Shown here one piece after another: positions 12,147-21,328 of a DNA stretch of 64,000 nucleotides. Both the position numbers and the translations under genes were made by a program. Each line of letters begins with the position of its first letter. Position 1 is the first letter of the stretch. A model generated the notes under the pieces. It was not told where the DNA came from. It saw nothing but the letters and a program-made list of their open reading frames with translations, and searched no databases. The DNA comes from Clytia hemisphaerica (taxonomy: Eukaryota > Cnidaria > Hydrozoa > Leptothecata > Clytiidae), in contig CACVBU010000994.1 in NCBI GenBank assembly GCA_902728285.1, positions 1 to 64,000 on the forward strand, read 5' to 3'.

Positions 12147-14569
12147 CTACATGTCTTGCTCACTTTCTTCGTGCGTGGAGTTTTCTGTAACCGAAGCTTG
12201 ATTCTGGTTGGAGTCTTCTTTTTGGGTCATTTCATTAACGGCAAAGGTTGTGACTATACCCGATACAGCGCTATACGAGTTATCAAACGTATTATTGATG
12301 AGGTATATATTTTTATCTGGTCGTCCTCCATCTCCGGCAGATGTTTTAATTGAATATCCAACTTGACTGTAGTTTCCTTTGGGATGACTACAACGTTCCA
12401 GTATTTCTGCTGGCCTAAACTTGAGAGCGCCGATGTTCCTTGGCATGTTTGGAGAGAACAAACAACTTCGGATTTATTGGCATTAAGCCCCAAACAGTTG
12501 ATACGTGTCCCACAAAACACACATTTAACAGTATGGAACAATTTTGTTCCCACAATCTTACATTATTGAAGATGGATAATATTCTCATCCACCAATGGCT
12601 GCTTGAATTGCATATTGTTTGGGTATTGGAACAAATTAAACAAAGTTGCTCCGCATGTATGCAATTCTGTTTCATTGTTCCAAATTGATTTCTTCAGATT
12701 ATTGAAAATATAGGTTGTGTCATTCGATAAAAGTGTGGCATACTCGCGCCACAACACTAGTTTGATATATTCAGTCTGGTCACAAAGGTACCCCTTGCAC
12801 ATGTCGATGAGTGAACCAGACACATTGACTTGTTCCACGTCTTGTAATAGGACTTTTCCTATTACATTCACATCTTGGTTTAGCGAGATCTCATTAATTA
12901 TCTTAGAGATACTTGACATTACAGCATGGAATTCAGGTTTGAACCCTAACACTTCGTGACGCACCGTCGTATTATCAGATATTCTTATTGTCCCATTATC
13001 GTACCTGTTATGGTTTGAGATTGTTACCCCAATCACATTCCTCTCAGCTTCCTCGAATAAACGACGTTTTTTATACGAGTAGCAAATTGCCTTTTCAGTT
13101 TTTCCATCTTCGAATTCTAAGCTCATTTTGAAGTATTGCTTCCCATTTTTGGAGGTTCTCAATGGCGATAAATCAAATACATAACCTTTCATTGTTGTCT
13201 GTACATCACCTAAAATGACAAGAAAATTTGCGATGATGATATCATGAATGCTGAACCTTTTTATTAATATAAGGCGAGGCCAAATTAATTTGTTGTTTTA
13301 AGGACTATGCTTCTCAAAAAAAGTGAGTCGGTCGGTCGACAAAAAAAACAACTTAATCATTCAAATTTGTAAATTAGTACCACAAATTTGTAAAATTTTA
13401 ATGAAAATGCTAACAAGAAAATTGGCAGACACAAAATTGTCGAATTGGCAGCAAAATGAAAAATGAAGCATAAAAATCTAATTTAAAAAGGCTACCGAAA
13501 ATTCAATAATACAGTCGTCATCAACATCTAAAATAAAAACATTGACTGTCTAAAGTCAATTTTATTTTCATTTCCATTTTAGGGTCAGTTGGGCCTGTAA
13601 TTGGCCTCGCCCAATGAAATTATTATAGAAGGTTAACTTTACATATCTTACCGTCAAAGTGCAAAAGATTCAGATTCCCGGACTATTCACTCTGATGTAT
13701 AGTGACACGTAATGTCCTGGAATCTGAATCAAATGCACTTTAACAGTTAGGACGTAATGTTGAGCCTGTTGTCTAAATTCATGCAAGCCTTAATTTTTGA
13801 AAGATTAATGAAATTAATGAAATTTTCAAAAATCAAAAAATTAGCACAGAACAACAAAGTTTAGTGAATAGAGAAAAATAACTGAGTAAACACTCTGGAC
13901 TTTAAGGTGGAAGCAGCAACTTTTGACCAGTTTTGACAAAAACAGAATTTTGTTGACTTTATTAGGAAGATATGGAAGGTGCTTTTAAAACATAAGGGGC
14001 CATCCACATAGTACGTACGCAAGGAAGGGGGGAGAGGGGGGTTTAGCAAAAGCATACGTGTATTGTTTAAAGTGACATCATATCTATTGTTCTCTGCATG
14101 GGGGTATCAAATATTTGGAAAATTTTTGCGTACGTACTATGTGGATGACCCCTAATATCAAAAAGATTTTTCGATTTTAAAGGTGATTTTTTAAGAATTT
14201 TCAATAATCAAAAATAACAAAAATCTGCTAAATCAGCAGTTTATTGTAAAAAGTTGCCTCTTTTGGCTCTATTTGCTGAAAATAGCAAAAATTGTTGTTG
14301 CCACCTTTAAGTCCTGACCGGCAATTTAACCAATCAACTGCACTGACTTCCAAAAATCATTGACAAATTTCTGACATTGATTTTGATCATGTGATGAAAA
14401 GGAATGGGCGAAACAAATCCCACTTCTAGACCAGGTTTGTTATTCAATTGACATTTATTGAAAACATACAGACAGAAAAATCCTTACTGGTGGGAGGAAC
14501 CGCTTCTTCATTTGGTTTTGCAAATTTGTGTTTTGATTCTTCCGTTTTTGAGGATTTACGCTTCGACAT
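12147..14569 (-). pseudogene. RPA70-like single-strand DNA-binding protein, spliced, probably Helitron-borne
   Basis: Exon 1 (14,569-14,488) begins MSKRKSSKTEESKHKF and ends at donor A|GTAAGG. Exon 2 starts at 13,209 after TTTTAG, and the joined codon keeps frame (VPPT-S-DVQTTMKGYVFDLSP). The MKGYVFDLSPLRTSKNGKQYF segment and following 200 residues fit an RPA70 OB-fold. A zinc ribbon follows (CVFC, then C-x4-C, about 12,430-12,525). One in-frame TAA at 12,563-12,565 separates the OB part from the zinc ribbon, and the last 90 codons lie in another frame, ending EESEQDM. RPA-like genes are known passengers of some Helitrons; the Rep/helicase body lies upstream on the same strand. The intron holds a TA-flanked MITE. 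The pairing with the Helitron is inference. Confidence 0.75.
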
Positions 14570-15061
14570 ATTGACTTTTTTAACTTGATACTAAAAATAG
14601 ATAGAAAAGATGTTTCAAAAAAGTTAAAAAAGACAAATTCCCCAGTATGAACTCTCGCTAATCCCTAGAGCCAGAGGGGAGGCACTTAGGTAAATAGAAT
14701 GGCGTACAAGAGGACATGCTTCTGGTAACGGTTCATTTTGTATCTATTTTCAGCCTCTGAAAATCTTAAGGCTGGGATACATTCCATAATTTCCTGCTCT
14801 GTTAACAGGGTAAACATTTTGTTTTTTAGCACTTTTTTACAAAAGAGATAGGGAGATTCTTTGAATTTTGATTCTACGGCTTACTGACACCATCTTTCAT
14901 CTCCAGCGGCACATCCATGCCTGTTGTCAAAGTTCTTGCCCCCCCTCACTCTGTGATGTGAAAACGATAATGATGCACTCTCAATGGCAATTATAGTATG
15001 TAAAATATCTAACTTTATTTACTTTTGATGCAATGTGCAATTCATGGAATTCAAAACACTT
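13322..15061. other. Helitron-RPA intergenic and intron region
   Basis: Apart from RPA exon 1 and one MITE, this stretch is A+T-rich. Minus-strand 14,960-14,740 shows short open segments, but I cannot tie them to the endonuclease domain that stops at 15,062. No clear Helitron 3' hairpin or CTRR end could be fixed by eye. Confidence 0.5.
13995..14152. mobile_element. GTACGTACGC MITE, 158 bp
   Basis: The terminal inverted repeats are AGGGGCCATCCACATAGTAC and the mirror of GTACTATGTGGATGACCCC. They are flanked by TA on both sides (13,993-13,994 and 14,153-14,154). The same family occurs at 51,111-51,277 and in fragments near 22,166-22,288 and 23,752-23,850. It is non-coding and probably moved by a Tc1/mariner-type transposase in trans. 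Confidence 0.75.
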
Positions 15062-16291
15062 TCAAAACTTAGAAACTATAATCAAAAATATGAAGCTTGA
15101 AATGTATTTACTTTTTCTGCTTCTGATGAAGGTGACCACTAAAGAGTCCGTGAGCCGACCGTGTAGTCGTGTGATCCCAGGTAAAATACGACTGCCCAAT
15201 ATTTCGATGCCTTCTTTGTAGAAAACAGCAGTGTTAGAATATACATGTTCTGCTACACTGTTAGCATACAGAGAAAAAGGTTTAAGGATATCTTTGATTT
15301 CATCAATATCAGAATGTTCGTCTAATTGCGTTTCAGTCATACATAATATGCAGCTCTGCATCAGAAATCTGTCACAACTTATATCTACGGCATGCTTTTT
15401 TAATGAGCGCACATTGAGAAGAGATACGATGAATTCACCTCCATTTCTTTCACGAGGGTTTTTTGTTTCGAGGCTCATATTTTCTCCCATCTCATTGTAT
15501 TCGTCTGTAGCTTTTGCATCACATTTTATGATATTCGGGTTGAAGCCGCCCAACAAGTACAATCCTTTCAAGGAAGTAACACGACTTAATGCAACATAAA
15601 CCTGACCTGACTTAAAACTTCTCTGGCCAAATAAAGTCACATTGAAAACAATTTGAGAGAATGTTTTTCCCTGTACTTTATGAACAGTGCACGCCCATGA
15701 AAGCATCAATGGAAACTGAATACGTTTGACAGAAGGATATGTTTTTGTTGCTTTAACTCCAAACTCCTTTTCTATTTTCTCTATTGGTACTAAATTGTTA
15801 GCTCGTCCATATGTATCCATGTTCTTTGCTTTAACACCAATATCATCACTTTCCATTTTTACGTATATGCGGTTTACTCTTCCCTCTTGATCAAATATTA
15901 TATGTTCGACTATTCCAATCTGACCATTGCAAAGCTTATCTTCGACGTCGATGTTCGATGTTATCATTACTTTATCACCAAGTTTAAAAACAAATTTATA
16001 AGCTAGACCTCCTGTTTTCATTTGACCGCGTCGATAAACTTCATTCTTATCTGAATTGCTTATGTTTTTAGGAAATATTTATCTATTGAGACAACTTCAA
16101 CTTGCTCTCCGGGAAGCCTATCTAGTTTCATTTTGTTGTGAGCATCAACTAGTTTATTTTCAGCCCATAAGTGAATGGCTTCTCTCGGGTAATCGGAATG
16201 GTTTTCAGTGACAACTCTCTGAGCAAGGATTTCCATGTCATTGTCTTGAGTTATTCCAATTCTAATGTTGTTTAAAACATCAATGAAAACT
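15062..16291 (-). pseudogene. Helitron: helicase C-terminal part and EEP endonuclease start
   Basis: From about 16,021 the frame runs through Pif1 C-terminal motifs: LSWACTVHKVQGKTFSQIV and GQVYVALSRVTSLKGLYLL. It then enters an endonuclease/exonuclease/phosphatase start: FIVSLLNVRSLKKHAVDIS and ILCMTETQL, the metal-binding Asn and Glu of the family. The EEP domain is cut off after about 110 residues, before the Asp-x-Asn and Ser-Asp-His motifs, at a stop at 15,062. A frameshift near 16,070 separates this part from the helicase core. Either the endonuclease is truncated or its end lies in an exon I cannot see. Confidence 0.8.
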
Positions 16292-17645
16292 TGATCCCCC
16301 CCATTTGCCTCATTACCTCAGTAAGTTCAACTATTTTGAAATTTCTCCAATTATGATCGATATTCAACAAAGGTTCTGGGAATGGTGAAAATATTGTTCC
16401 ACCTTGTATCGGGGGCAATTGGTAAAAATCTCCGCAAGCTATTATTGAAATACCAGCAAATGAAATGTCTTCACTGCATCCAAAGATATCACATAGTCGT
16501 TGATGAATGTGAAGTAAACGATATTTTGAGACCATTAAAATTTCATCAATAATGATCACTTTTAGCTCTGAAAGACGCTCTCTCAAATTTGACCTATATT
16601 GGTCAGGAAGACTAGGGATGTGCTTGGACCATTCATTACCGGGAATCAAACTGAAGACAGAATTTATAGTTGAGCCAGCTACGTTGACAGCTGAAACGCC
16701 TGTTGGTGCCATAATAAGCAATCTTTCTTTTGATGCATTTCTTGTTCCGTAAGTCAAAGCCTTCTGCAAATAGAATTTGATTGTGTTAAGCGTGTAAGAC
16801 TTTCCGCATCCTGCACTACCTGTTAAAAAGACATGAAAGGGAGCCGGTTTATCGAGTGCATTAGTTCTGAGTTGTTGCATTGATTTTCTACTCCACCGTA
16901 ATATGAAATCAAAAAATGCGCTTTGCTTTTCGTTAAGAGATCGAATTCTTAAACTTAATTCTTCATCTGAAATCAATGGTTGAATGGTTTGTACGGAAGC
17001 ACCTCCTCTGTACTCATTCTCGTTTTCCTCTTCATTATCCGTCTCTTCTTCGATTGCGTTGTTCAATTCTTCTTCTCTTACTTCATCATTTTCCTGTTCC
17101 CCGTAGATATCATAGCCTCTCGGATTCTCTTGGAAATTTAACATTGCTTCATCTACCATATCACCGAATGGTTCAAAAAGCCCTTTGTTTCTATTTATTT
17201 TTTCTAACACTTCGGGTAAAAGAAGCTTTTCAGTGTATCTTCCTGATTCGCCTTTGAGTTCGTTTTCATTTCTGAATGGAAAAAACATAAATAGCAAATG
17301 ATGAGCATAGTGTTCTGGTTTTTTCTCTCTACTCGGAACGTGATATCTCAAAACACATTTTGTTTTTCGCAATTTTAAACGTTCCTTTTTATTAGACATT
17401 AAAGGGAATGATGCTGGTAAACGTTGGTCCATGACTTCTGACGGATCTAATTCTTCAAGGATTTCAGGTTGATAATCATTTTCTTCTTCTTTTCTTTTAG
17501 TTTCCAGGCTGTAATTGGCTAAAAACTCAGCAAAACATAAGCGATCAAGTGCAGCATACCTTCCGTTCATGTATCTTGCATTTGGTCTATCTAAGTAGCG
17601 ATCTAACATGTTTTTCTTGAAGACATTTTCATCGTTTGCATCCAT
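16272..17645 (-). pseudogene. Helitron: Pif1-family helicase core
   Basis: This part begins near VFKKNMLDRYLDRPNARY, the usual Rep-helicase junction. Walker A is VFLTGSAGCGKSYTLNTI (about 16,800). Walker B is KVIIIDEILMVS and motif III is ACGDFYQLPPI. It unwinds DNA during rolling-circle transposition in the family. The true upstream frame joins ...QEEISNMDANDEN, so the ATG at 17,645 is internal to the polyprotein rather than a real start. The frame breaks at 16,291 in a run of seven C, after EVMRQMGG; removing one base restores DQVFIDVLNNIRIG. Confidence 0.88.
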
Positions 17646-19359
17646 ATTTGAAATTTCCTCTTGACTTTAAGTAAGGTAAGTTTAGGTAAGTTACTGTTTG
17701 CAAAGGTAACTCCTGGTGACGTTTTTCTTAGCCAGATTTCTGGGAGGACAATAGAAACAGCTTCCTGGATAGACATTTCCCTATGTGTTCTGTAAGCTCT
17801 TGATATTGATTTCATTTTTTCACGCAATGATGCATTTGATTCTAATGCTTCTTTTGCTGCTTGCTCCATTGCTTCAGTTGATTCATCTTCAGATTTGGAA
17901 ATGTAAGCACACATATTGGACACTGCTCGATGATAATCTAGAACAGGCTGAATGTCTATATTTGCTTCCCACGCACGCAATCCTTCTTCGAAATAGTTGT
18001 TCACAAAACATGCTGCTGGGGAGCGCTTGTAGTGAATTTGAAAACCTTTATCAGGAGAAATAGCAAGGTTTTTATAATAAATCTCTTTCGTGATTCCCAA
18101 TTCTGCTAAGATTTCTTCAATCGACTTTGGTTCTTTATAATTATCCTTTGATGGATCAAGTACGTTGTTATGTCTTGGATCAAAATACTGGTCGATATAT
18201 TCTTTCACTGGAGCTAGGATTGATTTTCTCGTTTGAAGTATTTCATCTTTGTCTGGTAGATCCTCATCTAAAGGGATGGCTATAAAGGTTTTTTCGGTAA
18301 AAAACTTGCCGAAATGATACCTACAGGACTGATTTTTGTACTTTCTACAAGACTTTGAATGACGATGAATTTGATATGTTTTGACCAAATCAAATAGTTC
18401 ACTATTTGTATCTTCTGGAAGGTCGCATTTAATAATTTTATCGATAAATTCAGCATATTCGACAACGGTTTCCTGTGTTAAGATGGGAGCGTCTTCGATC
18501 CATATGAGACAGTGAGCGTGAGCACTTTCTCTAGCTTGAAATTCTATTCTAATAGCATAATGCTTTAATTTCCCCCCCCTAATGCTCCTTTAGCGATGAT
18601 ATGTTTGAAATAACATTCCAGACGGTATTGGAAATGCCTTGCTAGTACCACAGGATTAGATTGAAGAATCTGTGTTCTCTCCATATAACTCAGATTACTT
18701 ATTTCCTCTTCAGTCATTTCTTTCCCTTTTATTTTTTGAATGATTTCGACAATCTCAGGCCATCTTAAGTCGGCGCATGACAACGTATGAAAGAACGTTG
18801 GAAAACCTAATTGCTTTATCATTGCTAAAACTTCATATAGAAATCGTTTCCAATATGCTGGGGTGCCTTTTAAATTGTTCATAAAACTATACGCGTTGTC
18901 ATTAGCAACAATATTTGAAATTGTCTCCTTGAAATTCTGAGATAAATGGCCGGCTGTTAATCCTTCTGTTTGAATCTTTTTCAGAGCTGTGTTGATACTA
19001 TTATTCAAGTTTAAGTGCTGCAATAATGATTGTGCATAGAAAATGTGGTCACTATCCGAGGAAAACTTTTGAGAGTAGTTTAATAATCGCTGATTAAAGT
19101 ATTTGCAAGGGCTCAACTTTTCGTCTCTGTTGTGTGTGTACCCAAATTCACCGGTAGGAAATAAATGGGGATGGGCTAGCATTTCATTTTCGTCGCAGAT
19201 TATGGGTAAGGGTTTTTTATCTTATCCAGGTGCAATAATAACATTTGAGTTAACAATGTCATGTGCTAATTCGGGAACAAAAAGTGTTTCAGAAGCTGGA
19301 ATACGCAAATGATCTAAAGGGTTCTCATCTTCTTCTTCTTCATTTTCAACAGTTTTAAC
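17646..19359 (-). pseudogene. Helitron: HUH Rep nuclease domain
   Basis: The segment MLAHPHLFPTGEFGYTH opens the Helitron-like N domain. The HUH motif reads ESAHAHCLIWI, with the two His at 18,512-18,520. It lies in a frame that joins the upstream part only if the C8 run near 18,575 is one base different. A Cys/His cluster (HRHSKSCRKYKNQSCRYHFG) follows. The tyrosine region reads AVSNMCAYISKSEDES: Tyr at 17,904-17,906 is present, but the position where I expect the first catalytic Tyr is Asn (17,916-17,918). One TAA interrupts at about 19,224. Confidence 0.85.
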
Positions 19360-19864
19360 TTAATCGATATTTTCCTCGTTAACGAAACGAATTTCTCTAT
19401 TTTCGTCTTGACCATTGTTGTCGATGGAATTTATCCAGCATTCAGGTATAGAATTTATGTTCATTTCTATGTCAGAATACAAAGGATTATTATGTTTTAG
19501 ATAAGTCAAAACTTCTCTAACAAAGGTTGGTCGAACGGGTTCAAAGTAAACATTAGATTTGAAGTTCATCTTCTTTTTCAAAGCTACTCTAACGACTCCG
19601 TTATTGTCCATTCCACGCGGTAATATGTTGCAAATTTCATCTACTCTAATCAGAACATTACAAATAGCTCCTTTCATTTTTGCGGCTTGTCCTTTACTCA
19701 ATATTGTTATTCGTTTAAAAAGCAAGCGCTTTGCAATAATGATTTTTTCTAATTTTCTAATATCTGAAAATCTTTCGGGCAAGTTTATAATTTGCAAGTC
19801 ATTCGCGACTGCTTGGCACGGAACTTTATTTTTGAGAAGGTTTTTATGACATGTCTTACAAATC
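19360..19864 (-). pseudogene. Helitron: CKTCH zinc and pre-Rep region
   Basis: Reading from 19,862 gives ICKTCHKNLLKNKVPCQAV, a zinc-binding word typical of the segment before Rep in animal Helitrons. Next come LPERFSDIRKLEKIIIAKR and YLKHNNPLYSDI. It ends at a TAA, but the same frame continues as VKTVENEEEEDENPLDH into the Rep part. The upstream end is the 14 bp target duplication of the Penelope insertion. A homologous fragment lies at 63,541-63,804. Confidence 0.75.
19851..19864. repeat. Target-site duplication, left copy
   Basis: ATGTCTTACAAATC occurs here and again, base for base, at 20,763-20,776. It brackets the Penelope-like insertion exactly. Confidence 0.85.
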
Positions 19865-20580
19865 CTAATTCAGCTCATGACCCAAAGGTGTTGAAGAGTA
19901 TATTCTCTGGATTTCTTAATCGTGCGTACAGAATTTGTGATGACCGATTCCGTCAGGAAGAAATTGATTTCTTAATAAATAACTTTGTCGAGAACGGTTA
20001 TGATCGTAACACTTTAACCCTTATCGCAAACGATTACGACAGAACCAGGAACCAGACAACCGACAATCGAAATGATCCAGAGCAACTACCAATCGTTAAA
20101 TTACCTTGGATACCTGGTCTGAGCCCAAAACTGAGGAAATCCTTCCGAAATGCTGGGTACAGAACAGTGTTCAAGAGTGGTTCAAATCTAAAAACTTTGC
20201 TAACTTCTAAGAACAAAAGCCGACTACCACCTAACAGTCACCCTGGTGTGTATATGATAGAATGCGAATGTGGTAAAAGATATGTTGGCGAGACCGGGTT
20301 AAAGATATCCACACGTGTCAGCCAACACAAAAAGAACGTTGAAGATGAAAAATGGGACATTTCGGGTATAACTAACCATGCTAAAGACTGTACCCAAGGA
20401 CTTAATTGGAACGAAGCTAGGCTTTTAAAGACTGAAGAGAACAAATTTGATAGAAAAGTGCGAGAGGCATTAAAAATCCAATTCCGTCAGACGGCGCCAC
20501 ATAGTGACGATGGTCAGTATGTGACATCTAGGTTTTGGAAGCCAATGCTCTCACACATTAGGGAGAAGACACTACATTGA
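19865..20580 (+). pseudogene. Penelope-like RT thumb and GIY-YIG endonuclease, 5'-truncated
   Basis: The first residues, SAHDPKVLKSIFSGFLNRAY, and VENGYDRNT fit the region after the RT palm. The GIY-YIG nuclease follows: GVYMIECECGKRYVGETG holds the GVY and YVG pair, then KISTRVSQHKK supplies the conserved Arg, and DRKVREALKIQ the likely catalytic Glu. It ends at TGA 20,578-20,580. The frame stays open through the host TSD upstream, so the apparent ATG at 19,792 is Helitron DNA, not a start. The RT palm is missing. Confidence 0.85.
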
Positions 20581-20639
20581 CTTTTTTGACGTCAAAAAAA
20601 AGTCAAGGCAGCGCCTTCAACCGTTTGTATTGTTTAGAC

Positions 20640-20670
20640 CTGACGAAGACCTGCACCAAGCAGGTCGAAA
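20640..20670 (+). ncRNA. Hammerhead-ribozyme-like motif in Penelope 3' region
   Basis: CTGACGA (20,640-20,646) is followed by a perfect 7 bp hairpin, GACCTGC-ACCAA-GCAGGTC, then GAAA. This order of core box, stem II and GAAA is the hammerhead signature, and hammerheads are known in Penelope-like elements. One extra A sits between the core box and stem II, and I could not draw convincing stems I and III, so activity is doubtful. Confidence 0.5.
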
Positions 20671-20762
20671 TATTGTTTACACGAAAAATATATGCAGAAT
20701 GACCATTAAAATGTTATTTAAATTATAATCTACATTCGTATCAAAGTATGACACTAAAGGCA

Positions 20763-20776
20763 ATGTCTTACAAATC
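20763..20776. repeat. Target-site duplication, right copy
   Basis: This is the exact second copy of ATGTCTTACAAATC, at the 3' end of the Penelope insertion. Confidence 0.85.
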
Positions 20777-21328
20777 TAATCGTTCTTTCTCTCTTTTTTC
20801 ACTTTTTCGCTCTTCTGCTAGGTTTGCATGAGCATTTGCTTTTCGTAATCGTTCTTTTTCTCTTATTTTACGATTCTCCTCCTCTGTTAGATTTGCCCGG
20901 GAATTGGCCGTTGTTGAGAGATTTTTCTTTCTATTTGCGCTTTTTTCTTGCTCTGTCATATTTGCTCTAGCTGTAGCTTTTTGTGACGTGTCCTTAATTC
21001 TTTTTTCACTTTTCTCTTCCTCTGTCATTTTTGCCCTAGCTGTAGCTTTTTGTGACGTGTCCTTTATTCTTTTTTCACTTTTTTCTTTCTCTGTCATTTT
21101 TACTCTAGCTGCAGCTTTTCTCAATCGATCTTTTTCAGCCTTTTGAGTCTCCCCGGACTCATGGTTTTTCGAGTTTACACCGGATGATTTTCCGTCAACC
21201 ACTAACTTAGTAGATCTATACTTTTTAGACGGCCCAGGCTGCTGTTCATCGTTATTATCAATTGTTAGTTGTTTTCTTTTTTCGATATATCCGAAACTAC
21301 TACGGAGATTGTTTTTCAGAACGCTCAA
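20777..21328 (-). pseudogene. Helitron: N-terminal K/E/R tandem-repeat segment
   Basis: About 185 residues dominated by a 22-24 residue repeat of the type KATARAKMTEEEKSEKRIKD, in five to six copies. Such charged repeats are common at the N-terminus of animal Helitron proteins. The frame ends at a TAA in the target duplication (RLDL). Joining across the Penelope insertion would need a one-base shift to reach ICKTCH, and the Cys-rich stretch usually between these parts is absent, which suggests an older deletion. The start is uncertain. Confidence 0.6.

Larger units (their letters stand above)
7265..13321. repeat. Right arm of giant inverted repeat
   Basis: This arm is the mirror of 1-5,994. 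Its outer end near 13,321 only marks where the window starts on the other side; homology may continue into the Helitron. Between the named MITEs and the RPA-like gene it is A+T-rich and non-coding. Differences from the left arm are mostly one-base indels, many in homopolymers. Confidence 0.95.
19865..20762 (+). mobile_element. 5'-truncated Penelope-like element
   Basis: The 898 bp insertion lies between perfect 14 bp direct repeats inside the Helitron and on the opposite strand. It holds only the end of the Penelope protein plus about 180 bp of 3' sequence. Loss of the 5' end with a target duplication is typical of target-primed reverse transcription. The 3' region has a hammerhead-like hairpin at 20,640-20,670. 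Confidence 0.85.
15062..21328 (-). mobile_element. Helentron-type Helitron coding body, decayed
   Basis: Reading the minus strand from 21,328 down gives, in order: a K/E/R-rich repeat segment, a CKTCH zinc segment, a pre-Rep region, an HUH Rep domain, a Pif1-family helicase, and the start of an EEP endonuclease. Rep-helicase fusion defines Helitrons; the C-terminal endonuclease marks the Helentron/Helitron2 group. Lesions seen are in-frame TAA at about 19,357-19,359 and 19,224, and frameshifts near 18,575 (C8), 17,650, 16,291 (C7) and 16,070. A Penelope insertion also interrupts it. Terminal sequences were not located. Confidence 0.85.

Noticed and set aside
1..13321. Whole inverted repeat as one giant transposon with long TIRs
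   Set aside because: The outer ends are not visible and no transposase lies in the spacer, so it is kept only as an inverted repeat.
15231..15599. 122-codon plus-strand ORF
   Set aside because: It lies opposite the conserved helicase/endonuclease frame and looks like a shadow.
20904..21146. Hydrophobic plus-strand ORF resembling membrane segments
   Set aside because: It is antisense to the Helitron K/E/R repeat; Lys/Glu codons read as Phe/Ser/Leu on the other strand.
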